This document shows, in pieces, positions 6,114-8,363 of a stretch of 8,363 bases of DNA. This DNA is from Deltaproteobacteria bacterium (lineage in GTDB: Bacteria; Desulfobacterota; DAOWNY01). The notes under the pieces were generated by a model that saw only the letters and a program-made list of their open reading frames with translations, had not been told where the DNA came from and ran no database searches. Positions within the stretch are counted from its first letter, which is position 1; the number at the start of each line of letters is the position of its first letter. The stretch lies in the NCBI GenBank assembly GCA_030642325.1, contig DAOWNY010000072.1:1-8363 (forward strand), written 5' to 3'. The translations under genes and the position numbers were made by a program.

Positions 6114-8257
6114 TTCGACTTAATGATATTATAGATAAAACTTTGAGTTACTATCCTGATGCCGATCCTGGGTTAATACAAAAGGCTTACGTCTTTTCCG
6201 CCAAGGTTCACAAAGGCCAGACCCGGCTTTCCGGAGAGCCCTATCTGATTCACCCCCTTGAGGTGGCAGGAATTTTATGCGACATGAAGATGGATACAGC
6301 CAGTGTGGCTACCGGTATACTCCATGATACTGTGGAAGATACTTTTGTTACCATCGAGGAGATCGAAGAACATTTTGGAGCGGAGATCGCTTCTTTAGTA
6401 AATGGTCTTACTAAAATAAGTAAAATATCTTTTGGAACCGCCGAAGAAAAACAGGCGGAAAATTTTCGTAAAATGATTTTAGCGATGGCCAAGGACATCC
6501 GGGTAATCTTAATTAGATTGGCAGATCGACTTCATAATATGAAAACCCTTGAATATCACACCCCGGACAATAGAAAAAAAATTGCCCGGGAAACTTTAGA
6601 TATCTATGCCCCCCTCGCAAGTCGATTGGGAATTGACTGGATAAAAATAGAGTTGCAAGACCTCTCGTTAAAGTACCAAAACTCCAAGGCTTACCTGGAT
6701 ATCAAGAAACAGCTGGCATTGCAAACAAAGGAGAAAGAAGAATATATCAGTGAAGTAAATTCCATTATCAGCAAAAAACTAGTTGAATACGGCCTTAAAG
6801 CGAAGATTGATGGACGACCGAAACACATTTATAGTGTTTACAGAAAGATGAAGGCTCAAAAGATAGAATTTGGTCAAATTTACGATTTAATTGCCTTTCG
6901 AATTATCCTGGCTTCGATAAAAGAATGCTATGAGGCTTTGGGAATTATCCATACCCTATGGAAACCGGTACCAGGCAGGTTTAAGGACTTTATTGCCATG
7001 CCGAAACTAAATATGTACCAATCCCTCCACACAACGGTGATCGGACCTCACGGCAGACGGGTCGAGATCCAAATCAGGACGAGAGAGATGCATCGAATCG
7101 CGGAAGAGGGAATTGCCGCCCACTGGAAGTACAAAGAAAAGGGGGATATCGGTAATAAATATGATGAGCAGTTCGCCTGGATCAGGCAACTGGTTGAATG
7201 GCAACAGGACTTAAAAAATCCGAGGGAATTCCTCGAAACAGTCAAGATTGACCTGTTTCCCGATGAAGTATATGTATTCACACCGAGAGGCGATGTTAAA
7301 CAGTTTCCCAAAGGATCAACCCCGGTTGACTTTGCCTATTCCATCCACACTGATGTGGGAAACCACTGTGCCGGGGCAAAAGTCGCCGGGAAGATAGTTA
7401 CCCTAAGATACCAACTTAAAAGCGGTGATACTATCGAAATTATTACAAATTCCCATCAGAGACCCAGCAGGGACTGGCTTAAATTTGTCAGGACCTCCAG
7501 GGCAAAAACAAAGATAAAATCCCAAATCAAGACTGAGGAGCGAGAGAATAGTATTATTATCGGCAGGGAGATGTGTGAAAAGGAGTTTAGAAAAAGGAAT
7601 TTAAACTATGCAAAACTTTTAAAATCAGATGAGCTGCAAAAGGTAGCGAGAGAATTCTCTTTTCAAACTGTGGAAGATTTGATAGTGGAAGTGGGCTACG
7701 GGGAGATCTCCCCCCGCCAGATAATAAATAAAATGCTTCCTCCTGAAACGGTGGCGGAGAAAACCTTCGAAGAGAACGACCTAACAAAATTGAAGGAAAC
7801 ACTTGGCCGGGAAGGGAGGGGTGGGGTAATTATCGATGGAATGACTAACCTGCTGGTTAATTTCGGACAGTGCTGCCACCCCCTTCCGGGGGATAAAATA
7901 GTTGGATTCATCACCAGGGGGAGAGGAGTTACGATCCATACCCTGAATTGTCACAATGTAGCCGGGGTTGATCCGGAAAGAAAGGTGAAGGCAAAGTGGC
8001 GGAAAGAAGAATCGCTTCATCCCGTCCAGGTAAAAGTCGTATGCGAGGATAAACCCGGTTTGCTGGCGGCAATCAGCAACTCTTTTGCCTCAATGAGCAT
8101 CAACATCTCCAATGTTCAAGTTAAAAACATGAATCACAACAAAGCCGTCTGTGTTTTTTTAATCCAGGTGAAAGATTTAAAACAGTTGGATTCCGTCTTC
8201 AGTTCCATTAAAAAGGTTAAAATGGTGGATAGTGTAGTAAGATTGCGGAAGGGTTAA
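6110..8257 (+). CDS. rsh: bifunctional (p)ppGpp synthetase/hydrolase (RelA/SpoT family)
   Basis: This long RSH enzyme of 715 residues makes and degrades the alarmone (p)ppGpp, setting the stringent response. Domains in order: an HD hydrolase (about 25-175) with H48, H72-D73 in HDTVEDT, and D139 in RLADRLHN; a synthetase (about 230-345) with GRPKHIYSVYRKM, the charged motif R290-F-K-D293, YQSLHTTV and EIQIRTREMH; a TGS domain (about 385-447, VYVFTPRGD and YSIHTDVG); a zinc-finger/conserved-cysteine region (GQCCHPLPGD, C588/C589, then H610 and C614-H615); and a C-terminal ACT domain (about 638-714). The RxKD form of the charged motif is typical of bifunctional Rel/SpoT enzymes rather than synthetase-only RelA, and the HD residues are intact, so both activities are expected. 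The ATG sits inside the proS stop (ATGA), with GGGAG only 1 nt before it, too close for a normal Shine-Dalgarno sequence, so coupling to proS translation is likely. Names relA, spoT or rel would all fit; rsh is the neutral choice. Confidence 0.95.
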   Translation: MIRLNDIIDKTLSYYPDADPGLIQKAYVFSAKVHKGQTRLSGEPYLIHPLEVAGILCDMKMDTASVATGILHDTVEDTFVTIEEIEEHFGAEIASLVNGLTKISKISFGTAEEKQAENFRKMILAMAKDIRVILIRLADRLHNMKTLEYHTPDNRKKIARETLDIYAPLASRLGIDWIKIELQDLSLKYQNSKAYLDIKKQLALQTKEKEEYISEVNSIISKKLVEYGLKAKIDGRPKHIYSVYRKMKAQKIEFGQIYDLIAFRIILASIKECYEALGIIHTLWKPVPGRFKDFIAMPKLNMYQSLHTTVIGPHGRRVEIQIRTREMHRIAEEGIAAHWKYKEKGDIGNKYDEQFAWIRQLVEWQQDLKNPREFLETVKIDLFPDEVYVFTPRGDVKQFPKGSTPVDFAYSIHTDVGNHCAGAKVAGKIVTLRYQLKSGDTIEIITNSHQRPSRDWLKFVRTSRAKTKIKSQIKTEERENSIIIGREMCEKEFRKRNLNYAKLLKSDELQKVAREFSFQTVEDLIVEVGYGEISPRQIINKMLPPETVAEKTFEENDLTKLKETLGREGRGGVIIDGMTNLLVNFGQCCHPLPGDKIVGFITRGRGVTIHTLNCHNVAGVDPERKVKAKWRKEESLHPVQVKVVCEDKPGLLAAISNSFASMSINISNVQVKNMNHNKAVCVFLIQVKDLKQLDSVFSSIKKVKMVDSVVRLRKG

Positions 8258-8301
8258 GTGGCTTTTGGGTAATGACATCATATTTCTAAGCCAAAATAAA
8301 A

Positions 8302-8352
8302 CGTAACTACTCCGGGGCCGGCAGTCAATAGTCAGAATTCCGAGTAGTTACG
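8302..8352. repeat. 51-bp imperfect palindrome after rsh
   Basis: Bases 8302-8312 (CGTAACTACTC) and 8342-8352 (GAGTAGTTACG) form a perfect 11-bp inverted repeat around a 29-nt centre. No T-tract follows on the plus strand (AAATATAG), so it is a poor terminator for the operon. On the minus strand the right-to-left reading is followed by TTTTATTTTGG, which would suit a terminator for a minus-strand gene entering from the right. The size and loop also suit a small dispersed palindromic (REP/MITE-like) repeat. I cannot decide between these from one copy. Confidence 0.5.
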
Positions 8353-8363
8353 AAATATAGACC

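Noticed and set aside
8259..8293. TGGCTT/AAGCCA hairpin as the operon terminator
   Set aside because: Only 6 bp with a loop of about 23 nt, followed by A-rich rather than T-rich sequence.

Overview
The window looks like chromosomal DNA of moderate GC from a Desulfobacterota-type (former Deltaproteobacteria) bacterium. This is an inference from gene content: a rhomboid protease with an extra cytosolic N-terminal domain, a four-helix-bundle (23S rRNA IVS-type) gene flanked by inverted repeats, and an ispG-proS-rsh gene order. No rRNA, tRNA or CRISPR array is visible.

The left part (1 to about 3230) is accessory and heavily eroded. In order it holds: (i) the 3' part of a gene for an AAA ATPase/DUF4143 protein, cut off from its N-terminal half by a frame break; (ii) a perfect 16-bp palindrome with a T-tract on the minus strand; (iii) a small open frame that joins the zinc-ribbon start of PqiA to an MCE domain of PqiB, apparently the scar of an in-frame deletion inside a pqiAB locus; (iv) a rhomboid intramembrane protease with an intact catalytic core but a possibly frameshifted N-terminus; (v) about 800 bp with no recognisable gene; (vi) a four-helix-bundle gene that has lost its middle and suffered a frameshift, enclosed in an imperfect terminal inverted repeat ending about 47 bp before ispG.

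The right part (3277 to 8257) is a compact, intact plus-strand operon: ispG (last-but-one step of the MEP isoprenoid pathway), proS (prolyl-tRNA synthetase with editing domain) and rsh (bifunctional (p)ppGpp synthetase/hydrolase). ispG and proS are 38 bp apart; proS and rsh overlap by 4 bp (ATGA). The operon links isoprenoid precursor synthesis, tRNA charging and the stringent response.

After rsh the window ends in a 51-bp imperfect palindrome that may be a dispersed repeat or a terminator for a gene entering from the right on the minus strand. I found no clearly new multi-gene system. The most notable observations are the pqiA/pqiB deletion fusion and the decayed four-helix-bundle unit with its terminal inverted repeats.
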